DNA from: Moniliella sp. 'wahieum'
Taxonomy: Eukaryota > Basidiomycota > Moniliellomycetes > Moniliellales > Moniliellaceae
Reading direction: 5' to 3'
Assembly: GCA_003971905.1 (NCBI GenBank)
Contig: RSEE01000072.1
Span: forward strand, 62,001 to 126,000
Length of the DNA: 64,000 nt
Within the stretch, counting starts at the first letter, position 1. The number at the start of each line of letters is the position of its first letter. The notes under the pieces were generated by a model. That model was given only the letters and a program-made list of their open reading frames with translations. It did not search any database and was not told the origin of the DNA. Position numbers and translations under genes: made by a program. This document shows, piece after piece, positions 21,214 through 31,415 of the stretch.

Positions 21214-24200
21214 GTGATGGTCCATGGTGGCAACCCAATGCACTGGGCCGAAGACGGCTCCGATTCGGCCGCTCCGGCGTTAATGCAAGAAGTGTACTAC
21301 GACGAAGCGCACTTATTTTACCTGCCCTCCTCCCCTGCACCCCCGCCGCCTCCTCCAACCGTACCTACTGCTAGTACGCCCTACCCACCCCGTGATGCGA
21401 CCTGGTACCCTTCCGATGCGCACGACGCAAGAACCACCTTGTTGCTCGAGCAACAGCAACAGCAGCAAGAGGAAGTGGAAGAGGAAGAGGACGTGGGTAT
21501 GATACGGCTACCAGCACAAGCACATTATTCCATACGTCACGACCCCGTTTCTACCCTTTTATCCGTTTCTCCCTTAACTTACAACACGGGCTCGGAGGCC
21601 AACCGTCTTTCGTCCCTGACCTCCCCCTCGTTGGACTCGATCTTGACCAAACGCCGCGCTGGGATCGAGGATGACGAATGGTCCTTGTCCAACGACCATA
21701 CCGCTGTGTCTGACGAACCGCTAGGTCTCAAGCGCGAGAAAGGAGGCCGAGGGTGAAGCTCGAGGAGGAAGAGGATCAAGATGAAAAACTACAACAACAA
21801 CAACATCGACAACTACAATTACAACTACAACTACAATTACAAGACGAGGAAGAGGAAGAGGGAAGGAAACAGAACGTCATCCTCTCTCTATCGTTCCTCC
21901 TGAAGTACGCAGAACGGTACCCAACGACGACGATCCCGACATGCCGTTCAACACATTACGCGTCTGGCTCTTAGCTGTGCCCCTCGGGCTCTTGCTGGCC
22001 GTCGCAACGTTTCAGTTGGACATCAATGTGACTCGAGGAAATGGCTCCATCATCGTAGGTGCCGTCCTGGTCCAACCCATCTGTTTTGGACTGGGAAAGC
22101 TGCTGTCCTACCTGCCCTACCCGGCACAGTGGCCCTGCGCTCGGTTTGTTAATCCCGGCCCGTTCAATTTGAAGGAACATACGTGCGTAGTTGCTCCTTC
22201 CATTTGTGTGTGGGTTGGGTTTAGGTTTGGGTTTGATATTGGTCTCTGGCCTGCGGTCGTCTGGGGAGATATGAAGGGGGGGGTTGCTAACCTGCATTTT
22301 TTGCTTTTTCTTTGTTCGGACATATTAGGATCATCACGATGGTGGCTACCGTTGTGACGGGACCCAACTTGACCATGCGCTACATTGGCATCATGAGCAT
22401 GGCACCTTGTCGCGTTGCGTTGGACCCCATCCAAGGTGCAAGCGAGTGCACGCAACAAGGTGCTTGGCCCCTCGGCTTTCTCGCGCTCATCCACCTCTCT
22501 TCGCCCTTGGTCGGACTGGCACTAGCAGCTTAACGGCTCGCATCTTGATCCGACCCGGTAAAATGACTTGGCCCACCCAGTTACAAACGGCAGCCATGTT
22601 GACCAGCTTGCATGGCGTTCGAAGACAACATTGGTCGCCTACCAAAGTATTCTACTCTATTGCGGTAGCCTCGTTGTCTGGGCCTTTGTGCCCCAACGGC
22701 TGTTTGTCCCGCTCAACAGCTTTAGTTGGCCCACCTGGATCGCGCCCAAGTCGTTCGGCGTCAACTTGGTCTTTGGCGGGATTTCGGGACTGGGACTCTC
22801 CTTTGTCTCGCTTGACTGGTGGAGCGTGACGGCCGCATTGGGCTCCCCATTGCTCCCGCCCATTTCGGCTGTGATCAACACATTTGTCGGGTGGCTGTTG
22901 GGCCCGTGCTTTGTAGCTGTGCTCTTGTTGTTTACCAACACCAAGGGCAGTGCCCATTTGCCCATCAATGGAGCCGAACCGTTTTTTGACAACCAAGGTC
23001 ACATCTACCAGTTCCAAGGATTACAACCTACCTTGTTGCCCAACTCTTCCGTCGCCAGTTTGCCCCACAGCGTCCAGTTTAACCAAACTGCGTTTGATGC
23101 CTACTCGTACCCGTACCCCACCCCAGGCGCTGTGGTTGGCATTGCATTTTCGTTCGCTGCCGCATCGGCTTTGATCGGGCACACGCTCTTGTTCCATTGG
23201 TCCGACGTCGGACCAAGGGCGTGGCGCACAAAGCGCAGACAGGAACTGGACCAACATGAACGCTTAATGCGTCGGTACCGCCCAGTACCCCTGTGGTGGT
23301 ACGTGGCCTTGTTCGTGGTCAGCATGGCCTTGGCCGCACCCATGGTGCGCGTGTACCATACGGGGATGCCCGTGTGGGGACTGGCGTTGGCAGTGGGGTA
23401 TGCAGTGGTGTTTGTGGTGCCGGTGGGTCTGTTGATGGCCTTGACGGGGATGCAGGTGACGGTGGACAACCCAGCCAGTCTGATTGCCGGTTTGGCGTTT
23501 GATCATGGTCTGGCTACACCCTTGTTTTGGTTGTACTCTACCGCGACGGTGCAACAGACCATGTTGTTTCTCGGCTGTGGCAAGCTAGGGCACTACTTTA
23601 AGATCCCGCCGCGCGTCACGCTCGCTGTGCTCGCCGCAACACAGGGCCTGACGGCGCTGGTGCAAGGGGGGCTGTGGGTGTTGCACGGGACGAAGCCCGT
23701 GCGCCAACGCAGTGGCTGCATGTCCAGCATGGCGGCCGAAGCGCTGTACTGGGGAGCCATCCGACCGCACCGGGCCTTGCTCCGCACGCATGCGTGGACG
23801 CTGTTCTTCTTTCTGGTCGGGGCCGTGCTGCCGCTGCTGGGGTACGGCGCACATCGCCTGGGCATCCGCCTCGGCAGCTGGCACATGCACCACATCTGTT
23901 TCCCGCTCGTCCTGGGCGGCGTGGTGGCGTGGCCGTCGAACTGGTCCATCTCGTTCACGTCGTGGGCCGCGGTGCGGGTGGGATTTGATGCGCTGTTTGC
24001 GCGCTCGCACCAGCTCAACTATTGGTGTGGGCTCGGCCTGCTCGTGTCGGCGGGCCTGTCGGTGGGGACGACGATGACGGTGGCGCTGGTGGGCTTGATT
24101 TGGCCGCGCGGGGAGTCTGCGTGGCACATGCCCTCGCCGCTGGACCGCGCGATGGAGGTGGGCACGGGGCCCGGCATTGTGTGGAAGCCGCTGGGCGCCG

Positions 24201-24240
24201 GACAGGTGTTTGCGCCGGCGCCGGGCGGGGGGACTAACAG
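21214..24240 (+). CDS. OPT3: oligopeptide transporter (divergent paralogue)
   Basis: OPT-family peptide transporter on the opposite strand to OPT1/2. A long N-terminus has poly-Pro, poly-Gln/Glu and a (CAACTA)n-encoded Leu-Gln tract near 21805-21840. It is followed by VPNDDDPDMPFNTLRVW, the first helix and NPGPFNLKEHT. Intron 22183-22328 is phase 2 at exactly the site of the first intron of OPT1 and OPT2. The body continues with VVTGPNLTMRYIGIM, FGVNLVFGGISGLGLSF, GMPVWGLALAVGYAVVFVVP and the signature KLGHYFKIPPR. Near the end HQLNYWCGLGLLVSAGLS runs through without the second intron of its relatives. Shifts near 21756, 21900, 22530 and 22640 interrupt the frame, but the 1.7 kb from 22640 onward is clean. 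The frame stays open to 24484; homology ends near PGIVWKPLGAGQVFAPAP, so I place the end near 24240, just after a G run that could hide the stop. Confidence 0.82.
22207..22235. repeat. GGGTTT-like hexamer tract inside the OPT3 intron
   Basis: TGGGTTGGGTTTAGG followed by TTTGGGTTTG in the first intron of OPT3, on the sense strand. Similar to the TTTGGG tract in the NDUFB8-like intron and close to, but not, a canonical TTAGGG telomere repeat. Confidence 0.75.
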
Positions 24241-24834
24241 GAAACTATGCATTGCATTGGACTCTGGATGGGGGGAAGATAGCCCATCCTGCGTGGTTTA
24301 TATAGATCGAGCAAGTCGTTCATCTCAACACGGCCTGAAAGATTTCAGAGACGATGGCAGGCGAAGCAACACAGCCCTGGCAGGCGCACGCGCGCAGACA
24401 GAGCAGTGGCCCCGTGCCCGTATCCCACACGGCGCCTGTGCCCTCCACGTCACCCGGGCGTGTGGCTGGCCCCATGCGGTGTGAGCGAATTGTGGTGGGA
24501 ACGAAAAGCGCGCAGAGCACGCTGGTGGCCACGCCAGTTCCTGCGCGCCAATTCCGCCATGCGACCCCGCACCAGCCGCCGATAGCCACACCAGCACCGA
24601 AGCATCCTCCACGCCCCCATCACCTCATCACCCATCACGCCCATCACGCCCATCACGCCCATCACCCCCATCACGCCGCTGCCACGCGCCTCGGCCCTGC
24701 CCACACCCGCCGCCAGCAGCTTCGTGGCCAGCGCCCCGTCTTCGTCTTCGTCTCCATCGTCCTCTGCCTCGTCGCCGTCGTCCTCGCCGTCGCCGTCGCC
24801 GTCGCCACCCACCCACACCCCCCCGCTGGCCGCC
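24241..24834. other. Gap between OPT3 and the EXS gene with a 9-bp tandem repeat
   Basis: Includes a CCCATCACG 9-bp array (about 24615-24675) and (GTCGCC)n low complexity leading into the EXS start. A long frame through this stretch (24354-25994) is His- and Pro-rich and is read out of frame with the EXS domain, so it is not treated as a gene. Confidence 0.55.
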
Positions 24835-27518
24835 ATGCGCCCGCCAGCGCCCCGCCCTGCCTCGCCCCCCTTTGGCCTCCTCCCGCCCCACCGCCCCGCG
24901 CTCGTCCTGCCCTCCTACCCCGGCGACTGCCTCGCCCCCTGGCTCGCCTCCGAGAGCGCCGCCTTGGCCGATGCCCTCGCCCTCGCCCCCGACCCCGCCG
25001 CCGCCGCCAACGGCTGGCGTGGCCGCCTCCCCGGCGCCTACTTCCTGCCCCCCGGCCACGGCGGCCACCCCTTCTCCATCGGCTTCAACTTCCTCCTCCC
25101 GCCGCCCTACCGCGTCGTGATGCTCATCGGCGCCACCCTCCTCTTGTTTGCCGCCACGCTTGCCGTGCTCCATGCCCTCGGCATGGACCTCGCCCGCCTG
25201 CCCCTACGGCGCCTCGGCCTACGCTGCCGCCCACGCGCGTCGCCGTGAACGTGCGCCCCATGCCGCCCACTCTGTCGACCTTGCCCTCCAGCACTTTGCC
25301 CGCCCCAGCGGCGCTGATCCCGACCTCGATGACGGCGAGGACGATGTGCAGGCGCATCCGCTCAAGCGCAATCCTTCCTCCACCTCGTCTGGCGAGCGGG
25401 CGGAAACAGCGCTGGTGCTCGGCGTGCTGTACTTGGGCCTGGCCACGCTCTCGTGGGTGCTGTTCCGCTACTGGGTCGACGGCCCGGCCCATGGCGATCC
25501 GATCGGGCGGCATGCACAGCTGTACCAGGGCGTGGTGCCGGTGCTGGCGCTCGGCTTGCTGCTCTGGCCCGGCCAGCAGCTGGGCAAGCGGGCGCGGTAC
25601 GCCTACCTCCCTCCGCGCATGTGGGCGGATTGCGTGGCCGTCGCTGCGGCAGCGGATCGCGTTCGACGACCCTCCTCCTCGCCGACACGCTCACCTCGGT
25701 GGGCAAGGTGTTTGGCGACGTGTGGCTCGGCCTGTGCTTCCTCCTGCCGCGCAACGAACACCATACCTGGTACACTGGCCACGGCTCCTGGGCCATCCCC
25801 TGGGTTCACTCGTTGCCCTACCTCATCCGCCTCCGCCAGTGCCTCAGCGAGTACTACACCTCGGCGCCCTCGGTCCCCTGCGGCCCGCCCGACGCGCCCA
25901 CCAAGCGCCGATCGCGCAAGCCCTTGGCCAATGCGCTCAAGTACGCGTCCTCCCTCCCGGTCATCTGGCTCAGCGCGCTCCACGAGCACGCTAACGATTA
26001 CTCCTTCCTCGACATTGACGCCCGCGTCCGTCCGCCCGCGACGTACATGCATGGCGTGCGCCACTACGCCTCCCTCATCCACCAGCTCTGGTACGTCGTC
26101 GTCCCAGCAACACTCTGTCCGCTCTCTGTTGTTGTTTTTGTTTGTTTGCGTTTTTCTTCTTCTGACCCGCTGATCCGTGCCCCCCCCCCCCCCCCCCCCC
26201 TAACCCCCCACCAGGCTGCTGGCCGTGCTGGTCAACTCGCTCTTCTCCTTTTGGTGGGACGTGAATAACGACTGGGGCCTCAACCTGCTCCGGCCACACG
26301 TCTGCGTCGCCGCGCTCCACGCACTCGCACTCACCATCTGGGCCTACGCGTACCACGCCCAAACCGTCTTTCTCCGCTGGCTTACCCACCTCCGACCGAC
26401 CGTGCACACCGCCACCCTCGCCCTCCAGTACCACGTCCCACGTGCTCTTGCCGCCCTCGACTCCTGGGCCCAACACGCCGCCCCCGCTTACACATTGGTC
26501 TCCCCGTCCGCCGCTTGGTGCACCGATCCTGGCGTGCCCTCTATACGCTCTGGACCCAGTGCCAGCCTTACCTCTGGCTACCGGCATCACCGCCACCCCA
26601 CCATGACCCAGACCAAACTCGCCCGCTCCTCCCTCAACATTCCCGCCGCCAACCGGGCACGTCACCACCGCCCTCCCCCTCGCCCCCGTCGCGCTCGCCC
26701 TCCGAACTCCTCTCCGTCGGCATTCACCATGGTGGGTCCCTTTCTGCCATGACGACCGGGTTGGGCTTGTCTGTCGCTCCTGCCACTACTACTACCGAAC
26801 AAGTGACCACCGATGCAGCCATGGATGCCGCTACAGCCCCCGAGACGCCACTCGTGCTACCGACCGCTGCGTCAGAGGAGGCACCAACCTCGGGCCTTTC
26901 CTTGCCCGACACCAAGACGGCAGACGTAGCCGAGAAGAGTGGTTTCCCACCTGCTTCTTCCACCGCAGCTGGGACGGTACCGGACAAGGAGTTGATGGGA
27001 AGGGATACCGACGTGCGTGGGTCGTGGGAAGCGGCCAACGAGGCTCCCGCTCCAACGACCAGCGAAGTAGGTGCTGACTTTTCCTCTTCTCACCTTCCTC
27101 CTCCTTCTCCTTCTTCTTCCCCCCCCACTGCGCACAACCAAGGAATGGACCTTGTCCCGCTCACTTTCCTCGCTTGGCGCTACGTATCCCCCCTGCTCCT
27201 GAGCCCGCTGCTCGCCCGCCACTCTTACGCGATGTGGGACGCGGTGTGGCACAACGGTTACCAGGGTGGGTGTACGTCGTGGCAGTGGGCATGGACTTGG
27301 TCTTACGGTTTACCTGGTCGATCAAAATGTCCTCGCATCTGCACCACCTACTAGCGTTCGAAGGTGGGATTGCCCTCCTCGAGTTGGCAGAACTCGTACG
27401 CCGGTTCGGGTGGATGGTCGTCCGTGTCGAATGGGAGTTTGCTCGCATGGAACGCGCTCGTACTCCTCGTATACTTACGGGTACAGGCACGGGGTTGATG
27501 CCCCCACGTGCAGTTTGA
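24835..27518 (+). CDS. EXS-domain membrane protein, Erd1-like
   Basis: Polytopic protein with an EXS domain and no SPX domain upstream, the architecture of Erd1, which acts in the Golgi in phosphate recycling and retention/glycosylation. Visible EXS blocks are TLTSVGKVFGDVWLG, PWVHSLPYLIRLRQCLSEYY, ANALKYASSLPVIWLSALHE, LVNSLFSFWWDVNNDWGL and, near the end, MDLVLRFTWSIK and GGIALLELAELVRRFGW, finishing with VRVEWEFARMERAR. The N-terminal half has helices around YRVVMLIGATLLLFAATLAVL and VLYLGLATLSWVLF. An intron at 26091-26214 (GTACGT donor, CTAAC branch, AG acceptor) contains a run of 20 Cs. Between the WWDVNNDWGL block and the last helices there is a ~200-residue Thr/Ala/Pro-rich insertion, longer than usual. 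Frame changes near 25200, 25650, 26510 and 27250 suggest indels. I chose the first ATG (24835). Confidence 0.7.
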
Positions 27519-28326
27519 GTCAGTGCGCGAGGGACGGGGGGGGCCGAGGGGATGCACATCCACATCCACATCCACATCCACATGCTCTCTATGGTTTTAC
27601 TCATGTGCTTTCCGGTGCACCTTGGGTATAAGCTCGTACGGGATGTTGTTGGATGTTGGATGCCCGGAAACGTTTGGTTTTAGATTTCCCCCCGCCGTGC
27701 TCCATCGCCTCAACGCCCCCCCCCCCCCACCCCTCACTCCGTGCCTCCTCTTCCTCCCCCCCAGCTAGCCCTTCCTCCACCCCGTATCTACGCTGCTTTG
27801 GTCTACCAAGCCAGTGTCGCACGGGGAAGGGAGGGTCCAAAAACGAATGAGATGCGACGCTCTACAGTTACGGTACATACGGTATACATACTGTACCCTT
27901 TCCGCCAAAAAGGCGGATAGAGAGGTCCATGAATGAGTTGAGTAATGAATAGAAGTGGGCACAGTAGTGGAAACCCCGGCGGTACCGGTTCCAAAACAGT
28001 AACGGGTAACCCTTACTGCTTCTGGACCCTGTGGCACAGCTGGAACCCCAGCGCCCAACAAAGGTCCCACAGGTGCCAAAGTATAGAGAAGAGAACGTAG
28101 GTAAGCTGTCTGACATACCACCCGGGGTGCCGTTACGTTGAAGTCCTGGGGCCTGCCCAGGGCGGGTGGGGTTAGGGGGGGGGGGGGGGGGTGGGGGGGG
28201 GTGGTGGGAAGCGCCAGCCCCCCAAAAAAAGATAGGCAGAAGGAAAAAGAAAGTAGGAAACAGATAGGGATGGAAGGGGATAACGCGCGAAATGCGACCG
28301 TAAGAACGGTGTGGCGACGAAAGAGA
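27519..28326. other. 3'-to-3' gap with long C/G homopolymers
   Basis: Contains an (ACATCC)n hexamer array (about 27555-27582), a C13 run near 27716-27728, and a G17-T-G9 tract at 28175-28201. On the - strand the latter reads as a C-rich tract followed by CTAACCCC and CAG, which looks like an intron 3' end. One more exon of the GH128 gene may therefore lie at about 28000-28145. Confidence 0.5.
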
Positions 28327-29607
28327 TTAAAAGTCGGCATCGTCATACTCGGGGACGGGATCGTCGACAAATCGTCAATCGGCACTGTGGGAACAAACTT
28401 GTCGTCAAGCTCAACCGGGCGAGCCGAGGCGTTGAAGGCAGACGCAGTGTCCAGCGTGTCCAACCCTTGTCCCGTCCTTGGCACTGCGCGTCACAGTCGG
28501 TCGTGTCCGTCACATTGTCCCAGTTCTCCCCGTCGTTCGGGTCGGGCTGGGCAGACGAGCAATAAGCGCCTCGTGCCGACGAAGTACACGCGAAGAAGAG
28601 CTGGCAGGGTCGAGCGAACGTTTGGAAGCAGACATGTACCGGTAGTACTTGCCCGCGAACGCAACTGGCCCGACTGGAAAAACGCTGCGTTTTGCGCCGA
28701 ACCAAAGCTGTCGGGAGGAGTGGCCCACATGCCAAAGGGAACGCACGCTTAACGTACCCCGTCGACATGAAAAATTCCGTCGCTTCAACCATGAACTTCT
28801 GGCTTGCGCCGCCGATGGACCAGAGGCGGCCGTAACACCGTACTCGGTGATCCAGATGTCCTTATCAGGAAGCGCTGGTGATGCCATGGACGTACTTCTT
28901 CAGCTTCTTGATCGACTTCCAACTTCCGTAGTCTGATCGATGGGGGTAAAAGTTAGCACGCGAAAAATGCCAGGGCAAATGAGAAAAGACGGAAAGGAAG
29001 AAGAAGAGAAGAAGAAGCAAACGTACAGTGGGCGCAACAATCGAAGTGCCCACCACGGTTGTGGAGGGACTGGGTGAACTGTTCGAGCCAGTTCACGTTC
29101 CAGCAGATTGCTGGGGAAGAGATCCGGGTACCGTATTTGCGCAGCGGCGCAAGTTCACGCTGGAACGCCGCCGCCGCATCCTGAGGCGAGTAGTTGGACT
29201 GGGACTCGACATCGGGCTCATTGTAGGCCAACAGGTAAGGGTAACGGTACTTGGGAAGAGGCTGCGCAAACGCGGCCAGTCCTTGTTCTTCTTGTACCCC
29301 AAACGTGTGGGCACGAATTGCAGTCCAGAGCGGAGAGTTGCGGGACATGGCCCATCTGTTTTTTTTTTTCAAGTGAAATGTGGATTGGAAAGTTAATAGG
29401 GGTTTAGGGGGGTTAGGGGAGGTGAGGGGCGACGGGTGGATAGGGGAGTAGACCTACCTCCCAATGGTGGTAGCTATTGACAGAGGGAGCGCCAACAAGC
29501 TGGTGAGCCCATTGGTTGTCCGCCGCCCAGGCCAGGCCGAGGTGGAAGGCGGCGGCGGACTGGGCCAGGACGAGGAGAGTGGCGAGAGAAAAGAGAGTGA
29601 GCTTCAT
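28327..29607 (-). CDS. Secreted glycoside hydrolase, GH128/Asl1-like
   Basis: Probable cell-wall beta-1,3-glucanase-type enzyme. The ATG at 29607 starts a clear signal peptide (MKLTLFSLATLLVLAQSAAA), then HLGLAWAADNQ and VNSYHHWE. An intron (about 29353-29456) precedes MGHVPQLSALDCNSCPHVWG. Next come YPYLLAYNEPDVESQSNYSP, which contains the NEPD glutamate expected to be the acid/base, and ISSPAICWNVNWLEQF. After a second intron (about 28935-29024) follow YYGSWKSIKKLKKYV and DIWITEYGV with the second catalytic glutamate, then MSTGYVKRAFPFGMW-type sequence. A missing G near 29305 and further shifts near 28740 break the frame. The C-terminal boundary is uncertain; an acidic end at the TAA near 28327 is one option. 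Confidence 0.68.
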
Positions 29608-30954
29608 GGGAACGAGTGAGCGCGGCTTGGGGGACGAGCGGCAGTGGATGGGAAGGGGCGTCAACCAGGACGCGGTGAGCAGGTGGAGGGGTCAGGGAGG
29701 GGGAGGGCAACTCGCAGAGCTGGTGGTGGGGATGGGGATGGAGACGGTGTCAAGGATCATCGGTCATGGGGGTGCGGTGCCCTTGGGCGATGGACGATGG
29801 CCAAGGAGGCCAAGGCGTTTCGGCTCAGTCTCAGCGCCGAGGCACGACGCGTGACGCAGACGCAGCTGCAGGAACACGGAGGCAACACTGGCCCCATGCG
29901 GGGCGTGGGCGGCGATCAATGCAAATGCAGGACCATTCATGCATGCACATGGCGCTCCCCCAGGCAACGTGCACCGCACCCGGCCAGTGCCTCCGCACCT
30001 TACACCGCCGCCGTGCGGGCGCAGGCAGGCAGGTGGACGCTGGGCGCGGTGGCAGCGCTCTGGAGCCCACCGCGCCCTAACGCCGAGTACGTCAAGCTAA
30101 GCGCTAAAGCGTAACGCCGCCGCCGGCTGGCCGGTGGAGCAGCGCCACAGCGCAGCCCGGGGGCAGTGTTCTGCGCGCGCTGTGGGGTGGCGCTCGGCCC
30201 TCAGGCCCGACGCGTGACGCCTGAGCGCTGCGGAGCTGCCCCAGCGACTGCCGCCGTGCCTGTTGGGCATCATCGATCATCATACTCCCCTCTAGCAGAA
30301 CTGCCATCGACCCTCGACCACCCAGAATATAAATCCCCGGCTTCCCCCCACCGCTCTTCAATCTCATCAAGGAGCCGTAGCGAAGCCCAGCGTTTGCCTG
30401 CCCCCCCTCCCCAAGCAGCCGTAGTAGCCCCCATCGCATCGCCATAACGCGCAACGCGTAAAGGCGGATTGGCAGAACGCGCTGAACCCACAGGTTTGTT
30501 CTAGATCGTGTTTCCCCTTTCGTATAATATGCTCTCAAATCTCAGATCTCTCAGAACTCAAATATCTCTCTTGTCCGTGGGACTAGTGACTAATGACTCA
30601 GCTTGTTTGGTCGATGCTGTTGGACGGAGTGCTAGGGTTCCCCTGTGCGCGGCCCTCCTCAGCTGGTAGGTGATGCTTGCCTAGCCGGGAGGAAGAGTTC
30701 CGATGACAGGTTGCGCACTGCTGCGCACCCTCTGCTCGCGCCATCACCGGTCACCCTCCTCTCTCTCCTGTCATGTGCACGTCATGGGCGGGCGCCGCCA
30801 GGGGGCCCGCCGTGGGGGGGTTAAGAGGTACAATCCCTAGGAGGTCCTAAAGTCGACTCACGGTAGTTAACCGCTTGGGCCGGTTGGTGGTTTCGGAGCT
30901 AGGGACAAGGAGAGGCCTCTCGGCGTACAGCAGAGGCGACTGCGCACTGAGTGT
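29608..30954. other. Intergenic stretch, no gene recognised
   Basis: GC-rich. Short ACGCGT-type words (30105-30115, 30443-30460) and CTCAGAT words (30537-30560) recur. No conserved protein frame was seen. Confidence 0.5.
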
Positions 30955-31415
30955 GGCAACAAGGCTGCGTAGCACCGGCTAGTTGGGCGGCAGTAACGTG
31001 GCTGAAGTCTTCGGGCTCAGGTACTGGGAAGAGGCAGCGGAGGACCTACGTCGTTGGACTGAGGCTGAGCTGGGACTGGACTAAGACTGGGGGCGCCGTG
31101 ACTGTAGCCAGGATCACACACGGCTGAATGTGGGCTGGACTTGGGCTGGGGCAACTGAGAGCTGACGACCGAGGTTGGAGAAGCAACGAAGAGGAGGAGT
31201 GGCCTATACTCGATTGATCAATTGGCGAGGAGAGGAGGAGCGACGCCAATGGACCGTGGGGGAAAGCCACGAACCAGTGTTACAGACAGGGATTAAAAGG
31301 AAAACAAGGCAACAGCAGAAGAACAGGGAACAGGGGAAAACATTGGAGACGGCTGCCGCACGGGCAGCTTAGAAGGAAAAGGCAAACAGGCATGGGGCGA
31401 CTAGCATCGCAAAAC
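30955..31415 (+). repeat. Dispersed element El-2, copy 4
   Basis: Most complete copy. It runs from GCAACAAGGCTGCGTAGC through GGGCGGCAGTAACGTG, GGCAGCGGAGGACC, CTGGACTTGGGCTGGGG, GATCAATTGGCGAGGAGAGG, GGGGGAAAGCCACGA, ACAGACAGGGAT and GGCTGCCGC, ending near AGGCAAACAGGCATGGGGCGAC. Same orientation as the other copies. Confidence 0.65.

Noticed and set aside
24354..25994. 546-codon frame overlapping the EXS gene start
   Set aside because: His/Pro/Arg-rich low complexity read from GC-rich repeats. The EXS motifs are in other frames.
29396..29425. TTAGGGG-like tract as a telomere relic
   Set aside because: It is the complement of repeated CTAACCCC-type branch/pyrimidine sequence inside the first GH128 intron; only two or three irregular units.
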